Notes: generated by a model from the sequence alone, not told the origin. A stretch of 64,000 nt of DNA from Flavobacteriales bacterium (GCA_018335925.1 JAGXRF010000017.1:124001-188000); one strand, 5' to 3'. Shown: positions 48,993-59,344, counted from the stretch's first letter. Numbers and translations: made by a program.

Positions 48993-50618
48993 ATGTTAAA
49001 AGGTTTTTTTCAAGTACCTAAAGCAATCAACGAACCTGTAAAATCTTACGCTCCTGGAACTCCCGAAAGAGAGGCAGTGCTCAACACGTATCGCGAAATG
49101 TGGCAAGAAAAAATTGACGTGCCATTATACATAGGTAAAGAAACCATTCGCACCAACAAAACTGCAAGCATGCATCCTCCTCACGACCATCAACATCAAG
49201 TAGGAGTATACCATTTGGCAGAAAAACACCATATTGAACAAGCCATTGATGCAGCTTTAGAAGCTCGCAAACAATGGGCTGCCATGAGTTGGGAAAACAG
49301 AGCTTCGATATTTTTAAAAGCAGCGGAATTATTGGCAGGACCTTACAGAGCCAAAATCAATGCTGCTACCATGATTGCCCAATCCAAAACCATTCACCAA
49401 GCAGAAATTGATGCTGCTTGCGAAATGATTGATTTTTTAAGATACAATGTGCAATACATGACCCAAATTTATGCTGACCAACCTAACTCCGATTCAACCA
49501 CATGGAACCGAGTAGAATATAGACCATTGGAAGGATTTGTGTATGCCATTACCCCGTTTAACTTTACTGCTATTTCCGGAAATTTACCTACTTCTGCTGC
49601 CATGATGGGGAATGTGGTAATTTGGAAACCTGCTGCTACCCAAGTGTACTCAGCCAGAGTATTGATGGAAGTTTTTTTAGAAGCCGGATTGCCAATGGGT
49701 GTCATCAATATGGTAATGGGTAACTCGTCAATGATTTCGGAGGTTTTATTAAACAACCCTCATTTGGCAGGAGTTCATTTTACTGGTTCTACTGAGGTGT
49801 TTAATGATATTTGGAAAACCATCGGAAATAACATTTCTACCTACAAAACCTACCCTAGAATTGTGGGAGAAACTGGAGGAAAAGATTTCATCTTAGCACA
49901 TCCATCTGCCAATGTAAAACAAGTGGTGACAGGAATTGTAAGAGGTGGTTTTGAATTTCAAGGACAAAAATGTAGTGCTGCATCCAGAGTTTATTTACCG
50001 AAAAGCATGTGGGTAGAAGCAAAAAGCTTGCTAGAAACCGACATCCAATCCATTAAAATGGGCTCACCGGAAGATATGAATAACTTTTTTACTGCGGTGA
50101 TTTCAGAAACCTCATTCAACAAATTAGCCGGATATATCGATAGAGCCAAACAAGATGCAGATGCAGAGGTAATTATTGGTGGGAATTACGACAAATCCAA
50201 AGGTTATTTTATCGAACCAACTGTGATATTAACGTCTAACCCAAAATATGTTACCATGGAAACCGAACTATTTGGGCCTGTGGTGACCATTTATGTGTAT
50301 GACGATAGCCAATGGAAAGAAACCTTACAATTGGTAGACGAAACCTCGGCTTATGCTTTAACCGGAGCCATATTTAGTCAAGATCGTTATGCAGTGGAAG
50401 AAGCTACCGTTGCTTTGCAAAATGCAGCAGGAAATTTTTATATCAACGACAAACCAACTGGTGCGGTAGTAGGAATGCAACCATTTGGAGGAGCCAGAGC
50501 TTCCGGAACAAATGATAAAGCTGGAAGTGCTCAAAACTTATTGCGTTGGGTATCGGTAAGAACCATCAAAGAAACCTTTGTTACTCCAACAGATTACAGA
50601 TATCCATTCCTTGGATAA
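48993..50618 (+). CDS. pruA: L-glutamate gamma-semialdehyde dehydrogenase (1-pyrroline-5-carboxylate dehydrogenase)
   Basis: VHFTGSTEVFNDIW, ETGGKDFILAHPSANVKQVV, EFQGQKCSAASRVY. Confidence 0.95.
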   Translation: MLKGFFQVPKAINEPVKSYAPGTPEREAVLNTYREMWQEKIDVPLYIGKETIRTNKTASMHPPHDHQHQVGVYHLAEKHHIEQAIDAALEARKQWAAMSWENRASIFLKAAELLAGPYRAKINAATMIAQSKTIHQAEIDAACEMIDFLRYNVQYMTQIYADQPNSDSTTWNRVEYRPLEGFVYAITPFNFTAISGNLPTSAAMMGNVVIWKPAATQVYSARVLMEVFLEAGLPMGVINMVMGNSSMISEVLLNNPHLAGVHFTGSTEVFNDIWKTIGNNISTYKTYPRIVGETGGKDFILAHPSANVKQVVTGIVRGGFEFQGQKCSAASRVYLPKSMWVEAKSLLETDIQSIKMGSPEDMNNFFTAVISETSFNKLAGYIDRAKQDADAEVIIGGNYDKSKGYFIEPTVILTSNPKYVTMETELFGPVVTIYVYDDSQWKETLQLVDETSAYALTGAIFSQDRYAVEEATVALQNAAGNFYINDKPTGAVVGMQPFGGARASGTNDKAGSAQNLLRWVSVRTIKETFVTPTDYRYPFLG

Positions 50619-50677
50619 AGGAACTAAAATTTTAAAAGAAATCTAAAAGCATACATTTTAGAAACCTAATTTTAACC

Positions 50678-50717
50678 AAAAGGTTAGTAAACTCAAAAAA
50701 GTTCTCTAACCTTTTTT
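50678..50717 (+). terminator. Terminator-like hairpin after pruA
   Basis: AAAAGGTTAG-N18-CTAACCTTTT then TT. Confidence 0.6.
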
Positions 50718-50733
50718 ATTGGAACAAAACATC

Positions 50734-51264
50734 ATGTTATACTGGATTTTTCAAAGTTATTACCGTAAAAACCAAAAACCAAAAGCACAATTGTTGGATC
50801 GGGTAAAAATGACCCAAAGCGTATCATTTAAAGATTTAGATATTTACCAACATGTAAATAATGCTCGTTATTTAAACAAATATGAAATTGCTCGTTGGCA
50901 TTTTTGTATCCAAACCGGGTTGACCAAATTTTTATTAGAACAACGCATACAATTTATTGTGGTAGGGGCCGAATTATCTTACATAAAAGAATTGAAGTGG
51001 AGAGAGAAATTTCAAATCCACACCCAACTAGTTGGAGCAGATGATAAATATGTTTACTTTGAGCAAACCATACACAGCAACGGAAAAATCAAAAACCACG
51101 GCATGTTTAAAGTACTTTTTTTACAAAAGAAAAACAAACTAAGTCCTGCTGAAATATTTCAAATGATGGGAGTAAACAATCCCCCACCCCAATTACCAGC
51201 TCATTTTGAAGCATGGCAAAAAACCATCCAAGAAAAGAAACAATACACGAAATCGTTAGCGTAA
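50734..51264 (+). CDS. Acyl-CoA thioesterase (hotdog fold)
   Basis: VSFKDLDIYQHVNNARYLNKYEIARWHF hotdog motif; start placed at MLYWIFQ. Confidence 0.85.
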   Translation: MLYWIFQSYYRKNQKPKAQLLDRVKMTQSVSFKDLDIYQHVNNARYLNKYEIARWHFCIQTGLTKFLLEQRIQFIVVGAELSYIKELKWREKFQIHTQLVGADDKYVYFEQTIHSNGKIKNHGMFKVLFLQKKNKLSPAEIFQMMGVNNPPPQLPAHFEAWQKTIQEKKQYTKSLA

Positions 51265-51326
51265 AAAACAAAATGGTTTCCATGTAATTCTCTTAAATTT
51301 GTACTTCATTAAACACCTATCGCATC

Positions 51327-52844
51327 ATGCAAAAAAAAGTTCTTTTGATGATTTTAGATGGCTGGGGACACTCCCCTGACCCTTCTGTTTCTGCTGTTGA
51401 TCAAGCAAATACTCCATTTATAGACAGCTTGTACCAAAACTACCCAAGTGCTACCCTTAGAACAGATGGTTTGCATGTAGGATTGCCAGATGGTCAAATG
51501 GGTAATTCAGAAGTAGGACACATGAACTTAGGTGCCGGTAGAATTGTATATCAAGAATTAACTCGCATTAATTTGGCTTTACAAAACCAAACTTTAGCCA
51601 AAGAAAAAAGTTTGCAAGATGCTTTTTCTTATGCCAAAGACAACCATAAAAAAGTACACTTTTTAGGATTGGTTTCCAACGGTGGCGTTCACTCTCATAT
51701 TAGCCATTTAAAAGGTTTGGTAGAAGCTGCCCACCAATTTGGTTTAACAGATTGTTATTTACATGCTTTTACTGATGGAAGAGACGTTGACCCAAAAGCT
51801 TCGTTACAAGATTTACAAGAATTGTTGCCAGTTTTAGAAAAGAACCAAACCAAATTGGCAAGTTTGATAGGCAGATATTATGCCATGGATAGAGACAAGC
51901 GATGGGAACGTGTGAAATTAGCATACGATTTATTGGTACATGGCAAAGGAACCCCAACCAAAGATATTTTAAAATCTGTGCAAGAGAGTTATGACAACCA
52001 AATTACTGATGAATTTATTGCTCCATTGGTAATAACCAATGAACAGCAACAGCCATTGGCTACCATTGCACCGGATGATGTAGTGATTTTCTTTAATTTT
52101 AGAACCGACAGAGGAAGAGAACTTACAGAAGTATTGAGTCAAAAAGATTTTCCGGAATTTGACATGAAAGCTTTGCCTTTGTATTATGTTACCATGACCA
52201 ATTACGATGAAACGTATCAAAATGTGAAGGTAATTTACAACAAAGACAACCTGACCAATACCATTGGTGAGGTAATTTCCAATGCTGGTAAAAAACAAAT
52301 TCGCATTGCTGAAACCGAAAAATATCCGCACGTTACGTTCTTTTTTTCAGGTGGAAGAGAAGAAACTTTTGAAGGGGAGACTCGAATTTTAAGAGCTTCT
52401 CCAAAAGTAGCCACCTACGATTTAAAGCCTGAAATGAGTGCTTATGAACTTAGGGATGCTCTATTACCTGAATTAGCAAATGAAACTGCTGATTTTATTT
52501 GTTTGAATTTTGCCAACGGAGATATGGTTGGCCATACCGGAGTGATGGAAGCTGCCATACAAGCATGTGAAGCGGTAGATGTTTGCGTAAAAGATTTGAT
52601 TGAAACCGCATTAGCCCATCAATATACTACGATTGTAATTGCAGACCATGGCAATTGTGAAACCATGAAAAATCCGGATGGGAGTCCGAATACGGCACAC
52701 ACCACCAATCCGGTTCCGATTATTGTGGTAGACAACGAAATTAAGGAGGTAAAATCGGGAGTTTTAGGAAATATTGCTCCCACCATTTTGCATTTAATGG
52801 GAATTGAAAAACCTGAGGAAATGGATTTGGAGAGCTTGGTGTAG
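51327..52844 (+). CDS. gpmI: 2,3-bisphosphoglycerate-independent phosphoglycerate mutase
   Basis: LLMILDGWGHSPD, MGNSEVGHMNLGAGRIVYQ, ADHGNCETM. Confidence 0.97.
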   Translation: MQKKVLLMILDGWGHSPDPSVSAVDQANTPFIDSLYQNYPSATLRTDGLHVGLPDGQMGNSEVGHMNLGAGRIVYQELTRINLALQNQTLAKEKSLQDAFSYAKDNHKKVHFLGLVSNGGVHSHISHLKGLVEAAHQFGLTDCYLHAFTDGRDVDPKASLQDLQELLPVLEKNQTKLASLIGRYYAMDRDKRWERVKLAYDLLVHGKGTPTKDILKSVQESYDNQITDEFIAPLVITNEQQQPLATIAPDDVVIFFNFRTDRGRELTEVLSQKDFPEFDMKALPLYYVTMTNYDETYQNVKVIYNKDNLTNTIGEVISNAGKKQIRIAETEKYPHVTFFFSGGREETFEGETRILRASPKVATYDLKPEMSAYELRDALLPELANETADFICLNFANGDMVGHTGVMEAAIQACEAVDVCVKDLIETALAHQYTTIVIADHGNCETMKNPDGSPNTAHTTNPVPIIVVDNEIKEVKSGVLGNIAPTILHLMGIEKPEEMDLESLV

Positions 52845-52888
52845 AATCATACATTATCTCATTCGCTAATTAGCTAATTATCTAATTA

Positions 52889-53034
52889 CCCTAGCCCTGA
52901 TGGCAGTGGCAGCCTTGTGCAGACAAATGTTTGTTTTTGTTGGTTGTACCAAGCGACCAACGGAAGCTTGGTAAAGCCTTACAAAAACTGCATTTGGCAA
53001 ACAAGCTAGAACGGACAGCAGGAATTAGCTTCAA
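52889..53034. ncRNA. Candidate structured RNA / recurrent flavobacterial intergenic element (Flavo-1-like; family identity unconfirmed)
   Basis: CTAGCCCTGATGGCAGTGG ... AACGGACAGCAGGAATTAGCTTC with closing helix CUA-GC-CCUG/CAGG-AAU-UAG and an internal 8-bp hairpin TACCAAGC-N11-GCTTGGTA (52947-52973). Confidence 0.5.
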
Positions 53035-53045
53035 AAAAAGAAAAA

Positions 53046-55442
53046 TTAGGTTTTGGATTTGAGCCATTTTTTAGCTTTTTCGTATTCTAAAAAGTAGCGA
53101 ATGCTAACCGAAAAAGTGTGGTTTAAATTATTCTCGAACAGATTACTGAAATTTTGTCCGAAATTATAGTTGGCTTCATTGATAAATTGATTGCCGGTGT
53201 TGCGATACAAAAACGACATTTGACTTCCGGGTGCAAACCACCAAACATAGGAAAAGTCTAAATTCCACAACCCAAAATTATTGTCTCTATTTCGGTCAAA
53301 AGCGATAGGGGCAAAAGTACCATTTGGCAACAAAACCAAATAATCGTTGTTTTGTACCACCGACCAATAATGACGCACGGATAAGTTAAAGGTCATGTCT
53401 TGGTTGATTCCGTATTTTGCGGTTACTGTTTGGGTATACGTATCGCGATCACGCAATCCTAAAATTACTTGTTGGTTTTGAAAGCCTGTCCACCCTACAT
53501 CGTTAAACTGTTTGTTGAAATTAAAACGATAAATCACATTTAATTTATCGCTAAAACGATACCTTGGTGAGATGGAGTAGTTCCAATTGGATCGATTTTC
53601 TTGGTCAAAATAATTGAAACTAAAATTCAAATCCAAAGCAAACTTACGGTTGTAATTACTGGAAAAAGAATACCATGTCCCCCAATTTTTTGGCACAATT
53701 AAAAATCGGCCCTCTACCCTTGGATCATAATAATCGTAGGTATCGGTTGGTGCTACATAGCCTCCAAAACCAAAATAGTCATTCTTTAAAGTAGTGGAGT
53801 TGATATTTAATCCAAGTGTACTTTCTTGAGGCTTTCCGGTTTCTTTGTTGTATTGAAAATAATGGTATGTATTGGCACTAAAAGAGTTAAAAATTTTGGT
53901 AGGATTTAAAATTCGATAGTTCAAATTCAAATTACCTTCGGTATAATTGGTAATAAAATTTATACCCAAATCGTTGATGTCGTAATCTTTGGTCATGCTT
54001 GATAGGTAAGCATTGTAACGAAATTTACCATAGGTTTTACCAAAATAGGATTCCCAATGCACCCCGCTTTTACTTTCCAGTCCATATTGGCTACTCATTT
54101 TTACACTACCTCCGTAATTATAAGTATTCTTTTTGGTGTTCAAATCGGCCAAAACTCCTAAAACATTGGCATCTCTAAAATGTCCGGATCGTGTCACATT
54201 GGTATTGATTACCGTTACGGAGGAATTCTGGTTAAAACGTTGGTCAAAAACAGTAACATTAAAATTAGTTAAAGGCTCCACCACTTCTGATCGAATTTCA
54301 CCGGTATCTTCATTCTCAATCAAAACCTCCGTTCTTTCGGTAATGGCATTTAAAAATCCTATCCCCAAGCCATCTTTTCCTCTTCCGGAAATTTTAGTGG
54401 CATTAATCATGTTTACAGCACTCGGAAAGTATTGCACTTTTTCGTTTTCGGCTACATTAGGAAATTGTGTTGGAGGTCCACCAATTCTTCTGGTGTACAA
54501 CAAACCTCCCTTGTTAAACAAATCGGTTCCTTCGGTAAAAAACGGACGGTTTTCGTTAAATTGCTGTTCAAATGGACCTAAATTTAAAATCACATTATCA
54601 AAAGCAGCTTGTCCGAAATCGGGCACCAATACAGCATCTAAAGTATACGCATCATTGATCCCGTATTTTACATCCATACCGGCTTTAAACAAAGAAGATT
54701 GGTTATTTCCTAGTATGCTGTGATAGCCGGAAGTATAAGGAATAAAAAACAATCGCAATGGTGGTTGGATATTAGAAATTCCTTTCAAAACTCCAGCTTG
54801 ACGAATGATGCCTCCTTTTTTTAAATCGATGTGGTTCCAAGTGTACTTATATCGCAATCTGCGGAATTCTCGTAAAAAGTTCAGTCCCCATACTTGGTCT
54901 TTTTCTACCGAAAACCGAAGAGCTGCATAGGGAATTTTCATTTCTATCACCCAACCAAAATCGGTAATTTTTACAGCACTTTTCCAAATGCCATCCCATG
55001 AAAAATCCTCTCCACCAGCTTCTAAAGCAACTGCATCCATTTGTGTTCCGGCTGCACTTACAAAAAATCGGAAATCTTGCTGACCATCATTAAATCCGTT
55101 GATAAAAACCCCAAAGTGATCGGAAGTAGCAAAGCGATCTCGTTGGGTAATTTCCTTCATTATTTTATTGGGTTCACTATCGTATAAAATAGCTCCAATA
55201 TAAATGGCTTCGTCATCGTATAAAATTTTTACTTCGGTTCTGTTTTCTTTAGGCTCTTCTACTCCATTATCTGGTTCAAACATCACAAAATTAGTGGCAA
55301 CAGAAAGGTGGTTCCATGCTTCTTCTTCTAAAACTCCATCAATACTAATAGGTTGTTGAATACGTTTGGCTACCAATTCTTTTTTGTTGTTTTGGGCCAA
55401 CATTCCTATAGTGAAAAACAAAAAGATGAAAATTCGATACAT
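53046..55442 (-). CDS. DUF5916 domain-containing outer membrane protein with N-terminal CBM9-like domain
   Basis: VAKRIQQPISIDGVLEEEAWNHLSVATNFVMFEPDNG, RFRFFVSAAGTQ-like segment, C-terminal barrel. Confidence 0.88.
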   Translation of the reverse strand: MYRIFIFLFFTIGMLAQNNKKELVAKRIQQPISIDGVLEEEAWNHLSVATNFVMFEPDNGVEEPKENRTEVKILYDDEAIYIGAILYDSEPNKIMKEITQRDRFATSDHFGVFINGFNDGQQDFRFFVSAAGTQMDAVALEAGGEDFSWDGIWKSAVKITDFGWVIEMKIPYAALRFSVEKDQVWGLNFLREFRRLRYKYTWNHIDLKKGGIIRQAGVLKGISNIQPPLRLFFIPYTSGYHSILGNNQSSLFKAGMDVKYGINDAYTLDAVLVPDFGQAAFDNVILNLGPFEQQFNENRPFFTEGTDLFNKGGLLYTRRIGGPPTQFPNVAENEKVQYFPSAVNMINATKISGRGKDGLGIGFLNAITERTEVLIENEDTGEIRSEVVEPLTNFNVTVFDQRFNQNSSVTVINTNVTRSGHFRDANVLGVLADLNTKKNTYNYGGSVKMSSQYGLESKSGVHWESYFGKTYGKFRYNAYLSSMTKDYDINDLGINFITNYTEGNLNLNYRILNPTKIFNSFSANTYHYFQYNKETGKPQESTLGLNINSTTLKNDYFGFGGYVAPTDTYDYYDPRVEGRFLIVPKNWGTWYSFSSNYNRKFALDLNFSFNYFDQENRSNWNYSISPRYRFSDKLNVIYRFNFNKQFNDVGWTGFQNQQVILGLRDRDTYTQTVTAKYGINQDMTFNLSVRHYWSVVQNNDYLVLLPNGTFAPIAFDRNRDNNFGLWNLDFSYVWWFAPGSQMSFLYRNTGNQFINEANYNFGQNFSNLFENNLNHTFSVSIRYFLEYEKAKKWLKSKT

Positions 55443-55505
55443 TCGTAAAAATAAAGCCCCAAAAGTAGATTTTTTGATAGAGGTAGAAGTAAAATTAAAT
55501 TTAAT

Positions 55506-55937
55506 TTAAGAATTCCATGAACGAAACATCACCACATGAGGGCCAATTCCAACAACTTCAAAAATATCTCCAATGGGTTTGTATCCTAACTTCTCGTAAA
55601 ATACTCTGGCAGAAATTCGGGCATTGAACCAAATGACTTTGGGAGAAGGCAATTCTTTTTCGATAAAGTGCACTAGTTGAGCACCTATTTTTTTGCCTTG
55701 AAATTCAGGCAATACAGCCATCCCTCGTAATTGAAAACAATTTTCATTTGGCCAATTATCATGTGATGAATGTAAAATGGTAGCCACACCAATGATTTTT
55801 CCATTTTCAAAAAAACCGAAATGTTGTGTGGTGGGCAAATCATCTCCGTCAAAACGACAAGTTTCTATAGGCTTTCCGGGTCGTAATACCGGATGACGAA
55901 CCACATAAGTATCTTGAGAAGATATTTTTCGAATCAT
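55506..55937 (-). CDS. GNAT family N-acetyltransferase
   Basis: LRGMAVLPEFQGKKIGAQLVHFIEKE acetyl-CoA site. Confidence 0.92.
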   Translation of the reverse strand: MIRKISSQDTYVVRHPVLRPGKPIETCRFDGDDLPTTQHFGFFENGKIIGVATILHSSHDNWPNENCFQLRGMAVLPEFQGKKIGAQLVHFIEKELPSPKVIWFNARISARVFYEKLGYKPIGDIFEVVGIGPHVVMFRSWNS

Positions 55938-56014
55938 GGTAATTGGCTAAAATACTGATAATAAATGTACTTTTTAAATTTTCGTTGAAAGAGAAAATTT
56001 TTTTTGAAAAAATG

Positions 56015-56047
56015 TTTGCATCAAAGATAAGATATTCTATATATTTG
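56015..56047 (+). promoter_or_regulatory. Bacteroidetes-type promoter for tRNA-Gly
   Basis: TTTG (56015-56018) - 21 nt - TATATTTG (56040-56047), 12 nt before mature tRNA. Confidence 0.7.
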
Positions 56048-56058
56048 CACTCACAAAT

Positions 56059-56131
<73 letters not shown>

Positions 56132-56141
56132 CTGCTAAAAG

Positions 56142-56167
56142 CCTCAAGAAAATCTTGAGGTTTTTTT
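56142..56167. terminator. Terminator after tRNA-Gly
   Basis: CCTCAAGA-AAA-TCTTGAGG then T7. Confidence 0.82.
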
Positions 56168-56169
56168 GT

Positions 56170-57153
56170 TTATAATGAATTTCTAAGAATGATTTTGGAA
56201 GGATTGTGCACTTGAACTCTCTTTTTATTTAAAATCATTTGTGCCATAGTTTTTCCCATCAACTGAAAATCGGTGGTAATGGTAGTAATGCCTTTTTCTA
56301 CAATCTTTTTTAAAGGGGTATCGTTGTACGAAATAATTCCGTAATCTTTTGATAATACCAAGTGATTGGCATGAGATGTTTCTACAATTTGCACCAAATC
56401 TCTATCTCTCGGAACAATAAAAACTGAATGCACTTGCAATAAATCTTCTGAAAAATTGGGAATTACTTGATAAGGAATTTTTGTTGTTTCTGCAAACTTT
56501 ACAAATCCCTCTACCATGCCAAGTGGCTCTTTTTCTTCAGGAAAAATCAACACCAATTGTTCGTATTTTTTTAATTTCACTTGTACTTTGGTTAATGCTG
56601 CATAGATATCTACAGCAAAATCTTGATGTACTGATGCATAATCCTGCCATTCCGGTCGGGTTTGGTCTAACAAATACACTTCTTCCTTAGGCAACTTTTG
56701 GATAGAAGTTTCTATACCAATTAGATTAGATGGCATAATTACATAATCGGAATAATTCCCGTTGGCTTCCTCTATCAAAGCCCGAAATACTTTTGGATTA
56801 AAATGATGGAAAAACACATCTACTACTACATTTTCCCCTAAATGCTGTTGCAACGACCAATATAATTCCTCTTTAAAGGCATTTAATTCATCAAATAACA
56901 CAAAAACTTTTCTTTGGGTTTCTACTTGGTAACTTTTTACAAAATAACCTTTACCTACCACACTTTGCACAATGCCTCTTTTCTTTAAGGTTTCATAAGC
57001 CAACAAAACCGTGTCTCTGGAAACACGATAATGCATGCAACATTTGGCAACAGAAGGCAATTTTTCTCCCAATTTCCAATCTTTAGAAGCAATTGCTTGT
57101 TCTATAAATCCAACCAATTGAACGTATTTTGGCACGCCATTGTCTACAAACAT
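56170..57153 (-). CDS. GntR-type HTH regulator with LacI/periplasmic-binding-like effector domain
   Basis: wHTH GEKLPSVAKCCMHYRVSRDTVLLAYETLKKRGIVQSVVGKGYFV; C-terminal VLSKDYGIISYNDTPLKKIVEKGITTITTDFQLMGKTMAQMIL. Confidence 0.88.
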   Translation of the reverse strand: MFVDNGVPKYVQLVGFIEQAIASKDWKLGEKLPSVAKCCMHYRVSRDTVLLAYETLKKRGIVQSVVGKGYFVKSYQVETQRKVFVLFDELNAFKEELYWSLQQHLGENVVVDVFFHHFNPKVFRALIEEANGNYSDYVIMPSNLIGIETSIQKLPKEEVYLLDQTRPEWQDYASVHQDFAVDIYAALTKVQVKLKKYEQLVLIFPEEKEPLGMVEGFVKFAETTKIPYQVIPNFSEDLLQVHSVFIVPRDRDLVQIVETSHANHLVLSKDYGIISYNDTPLKKIVEKGITTITTDFQLMGKTMAQMILNKKRVQVHNPSKIILRNSL

Positions 57154-57170
57154 GATGTGGATACTTTAAA

Positions 57171-57232
57171 AACCGGTAGGCAAGATACAAAAAAACCGGT
57201 AGGTAGTGGTAGGTACACAAACAGAGGTTTGT
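57171..57232. promoter_or_regulatory. Putative operator cluster between regulator and galactan operon
   Basis: Direct repeats AACCGGTAGG at 57171 and 57194 plus GTGGTAGG, and ACAAAC-AGAG-GTTTGT inverted repeat. Confidence 0.45.
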
Positions 57233-57263
57233 CTATTTTTGAATATCCACTAAAACCATACCC

Positions 57264-58280
57264 TTGAAAAAAGAAAACGTTTTCGGAAATTTATCTACAG
57301 GTGAAACTACCAAGCTATATTCCATCCAAAACAAAAACGGGATGACATTGTATGTCACCAACTATGGAGCAACGGTAACAAAACTAATAGTCCCTACAAA
57401 CGAGGGTATTACAGATGTGGTGTTGGGATTTGACCGAGTTGAAGATTATGAAAAATCGTATGAATTACCAAGTGCTCCATATTTTGGTACCATTATTGGT
57501 CGAGTAGCCGGAAGGATTGCAAATGCAAACTTTACATTGAATGGCAAAAAATATGAAGTTACCCAAAACCACGGAAAACATCATTTACATGGGGGTAAAA
57601 ACGGATTCGGTCAAAAGCTTTGGGAAGTAAAACAATGGGAGGTCAACCTCATTACCTTACACTACCAAAGTAGTGATTTAGAAGAGGGATATCCGGGGAA
57701 TTTAGACGTTTTGGTGACTTATGAAATTTTAGAAAACAATACTTGGAAAGTTTCTATGGAAGCATGGTGTGATCAGGACACCACGATAAATTTAACCCAA
57801 CATACTTATTTTAATTTAGATGATAAAGCAACGGATTTAAGTGAGCATTTGATAAAAATCCTTGCCCAGGAAATGCTTGAGACAAATGCAGAAATGATTC
57901 CAACCGGAACTTTTGTCTTAACAAAAGAAAGCAATTTTGATTTCTCTACTTTTCAAAAAGTTCCAAAAAGCATAGATACTACTTTTATAAACCAAAACAA
58001 CTTACAAGAAATTGCCATTTTACAGTCGTTAAGTAACGGTATGCAAATGAAAGTTTACACCAACCAAGCCGGTACACATGTGTACGTTGGGGGCAACTGT
58101 TTTGATCAAATTATTGGCAAAAACCATCTAAAATACCACACTTATAGTGGAATCTGTTTTGAAGCACAAGGATTTCCGGATGCCATTCACCATGCTAACT
58201 TCCCTAGCATTGTATTAAAAAAAAACACCAAATACCAACACGAAACTTGTTTTCAATTTGAAAATTTATCAAATAGATGA
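57264..58280 (+). CDS. galM: Aldose 1-epimerase (galactose mutarotase)
   Basis: TLYVTNYGATVTKLIVP, GTIIGRVAGRIANANFTLNGKKYEV, NLTQHTYFNL; TTG start. Confidence 0.93.
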   Translation: MKKENVFGNLSTGETTKLYSIQNKNGMTLYVTNYGATVTKLIVPTNEGITDVVLGFDRVEDYEKSYELPSAPYFGTIIGRVAGRIANANFTLNGKKYEVTQNHGKHHLHGGKNGFGQKLWEVKQWEVNLITLHYQSSDLEEGYPGNLDVLVTYEILENNTWKVSMEAWCDQDTTINLTQHTYFNLDDKATDLSEHLIKILAQEMLETNAEMIPTGTFVLTKESNFDFSTFQKVPKSIDTTFINQNNLQEIAILQSLSNGMQMKVYTNQAGTHVYVGGNCFDQIIGKNHLKYHTYSGICFEAQGFPDAIHHANFPSIVLKKNTKYQHETCFQFENLSNR

Positions 58281-59344
58281 AAAAACTCATTGCTTACCTG
58301 TCCATTTTTGTGATTTCTTGCAGTAGCAATGAAGAAGTCAATAACCAACCAGAACCTCAGCCTATTGAAGAGGAAATTCGCGGTGCCGATTTGTCTTTTT
58401 TACCCGAAGCAGAAGCAGCCAATGTGGTTTACAAATTCAATCAGCAAAACCAATCACCTTTAATTACTTTAAAAAACAAAGGAGCCAATTATATTAGACT
58501 TCGAATTTGGCACCAACCATCCGGAATGCATAGCTCTTTAGCAGAAGTGAAAACCATGGCTCAAAGAATCAAACAAGCAGGAATGAAAGTTTGGCTTACG
58601 GTACATTATTCCGATACTTGGGCTGATCCGGGGCAACAACAACTTCCGGCAGCTTGGCAAAATTTAAATTTTTCGCAAGTACTTTCCGAAGCCACAGCCT
58701 ATACCCAATTACTATTGCAAGAAATTCAACCAGACCTAATTCAAATTGGCAATGAAATTAATGTGGGATTGCTACATCCACACGGACATTTGATTCAACA
58801 AAAAAACCAATGTATTCAATTGTTGCAATCCATTGCTCAAACCATTCGAACCAATCGTCCGAACTGCAAAATTATGTTACACTATGCAGGTTTAAACGGA
58901 AGCAATTGGTTTTTTGACCAAGTAAAAACAGTTGATTATGATTATATGGGGTTGTCTTTCTACCCAATTTGGCACGGTCAAAGTCTCACCGAATTATCAC
59001 AAACTATTGCCAATTTAAGCTCTACCTATCAAAAGAAAATTGTTTTGGCTGAAGTAGCTTACCCATTCACCTTAAATTGGAATGATTGGACCAATAACAT
59101 TGTTGGGCTTTCCAACCAGTTAGTTCCGAATTATCCTGCCACCCCTCAAGGACAAAAAGATTATTTACTTGCCATTAAAAATTTGAAAAACACCCATGCC
59201 AATTATCTAGGATTTTGTTATTGGGGCACGGAATGGGTCTCGTTTTACGGAAATCAAGCCACCAATGGTTCCAGTTGGGAAAACCAAGCTTTGTGGGATT
59301 TTAACGGAAATGCCTTACCTGCACTTGATGCTTTTAACCCATAA
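58277..59344 (+). CDS. GH53 arabinogalactan endo-beta-1,4-galactanase, lipoprotein
   Basis: Lipobox VISCSS; RGADLSFLPEAE, VHYSDTWADPGQQ, QIGNEIN acid/base, AEVAYPFT nucleophile region. Confidence 0.93.
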   Translation: MKKLIAYLSIFVISCSSNEEVNNQPEPQPIEEEIRGADLSFLPEAEAANVVYKFNQQNQSPLITLKNKGANYIRLRIWHQPSGMHSSLAEVKTMAQRIKQAGMKVWLTVHYSDTWADPGQQQLPAAWQNLNFSQVLSEATAYTQLLLQEIQPDLIQIGNEINVGLLHPHGHLIQQKNQCIQLLQSIAQTIRTNRPNCKIMLHYAGLNGSNWFFDQVKTVDYDYMGLSFYPIWHGQSLTELSQTIANLSSTYQKKIVLAEVAYPFTLNWNDWTNNIVGLSNQLVPNYPATPQGQKDYLLAIKNLKNTHANYLGFCYWGTEWVSFYGNQATNGSSWENQALWDFNGNALPALDAFNP

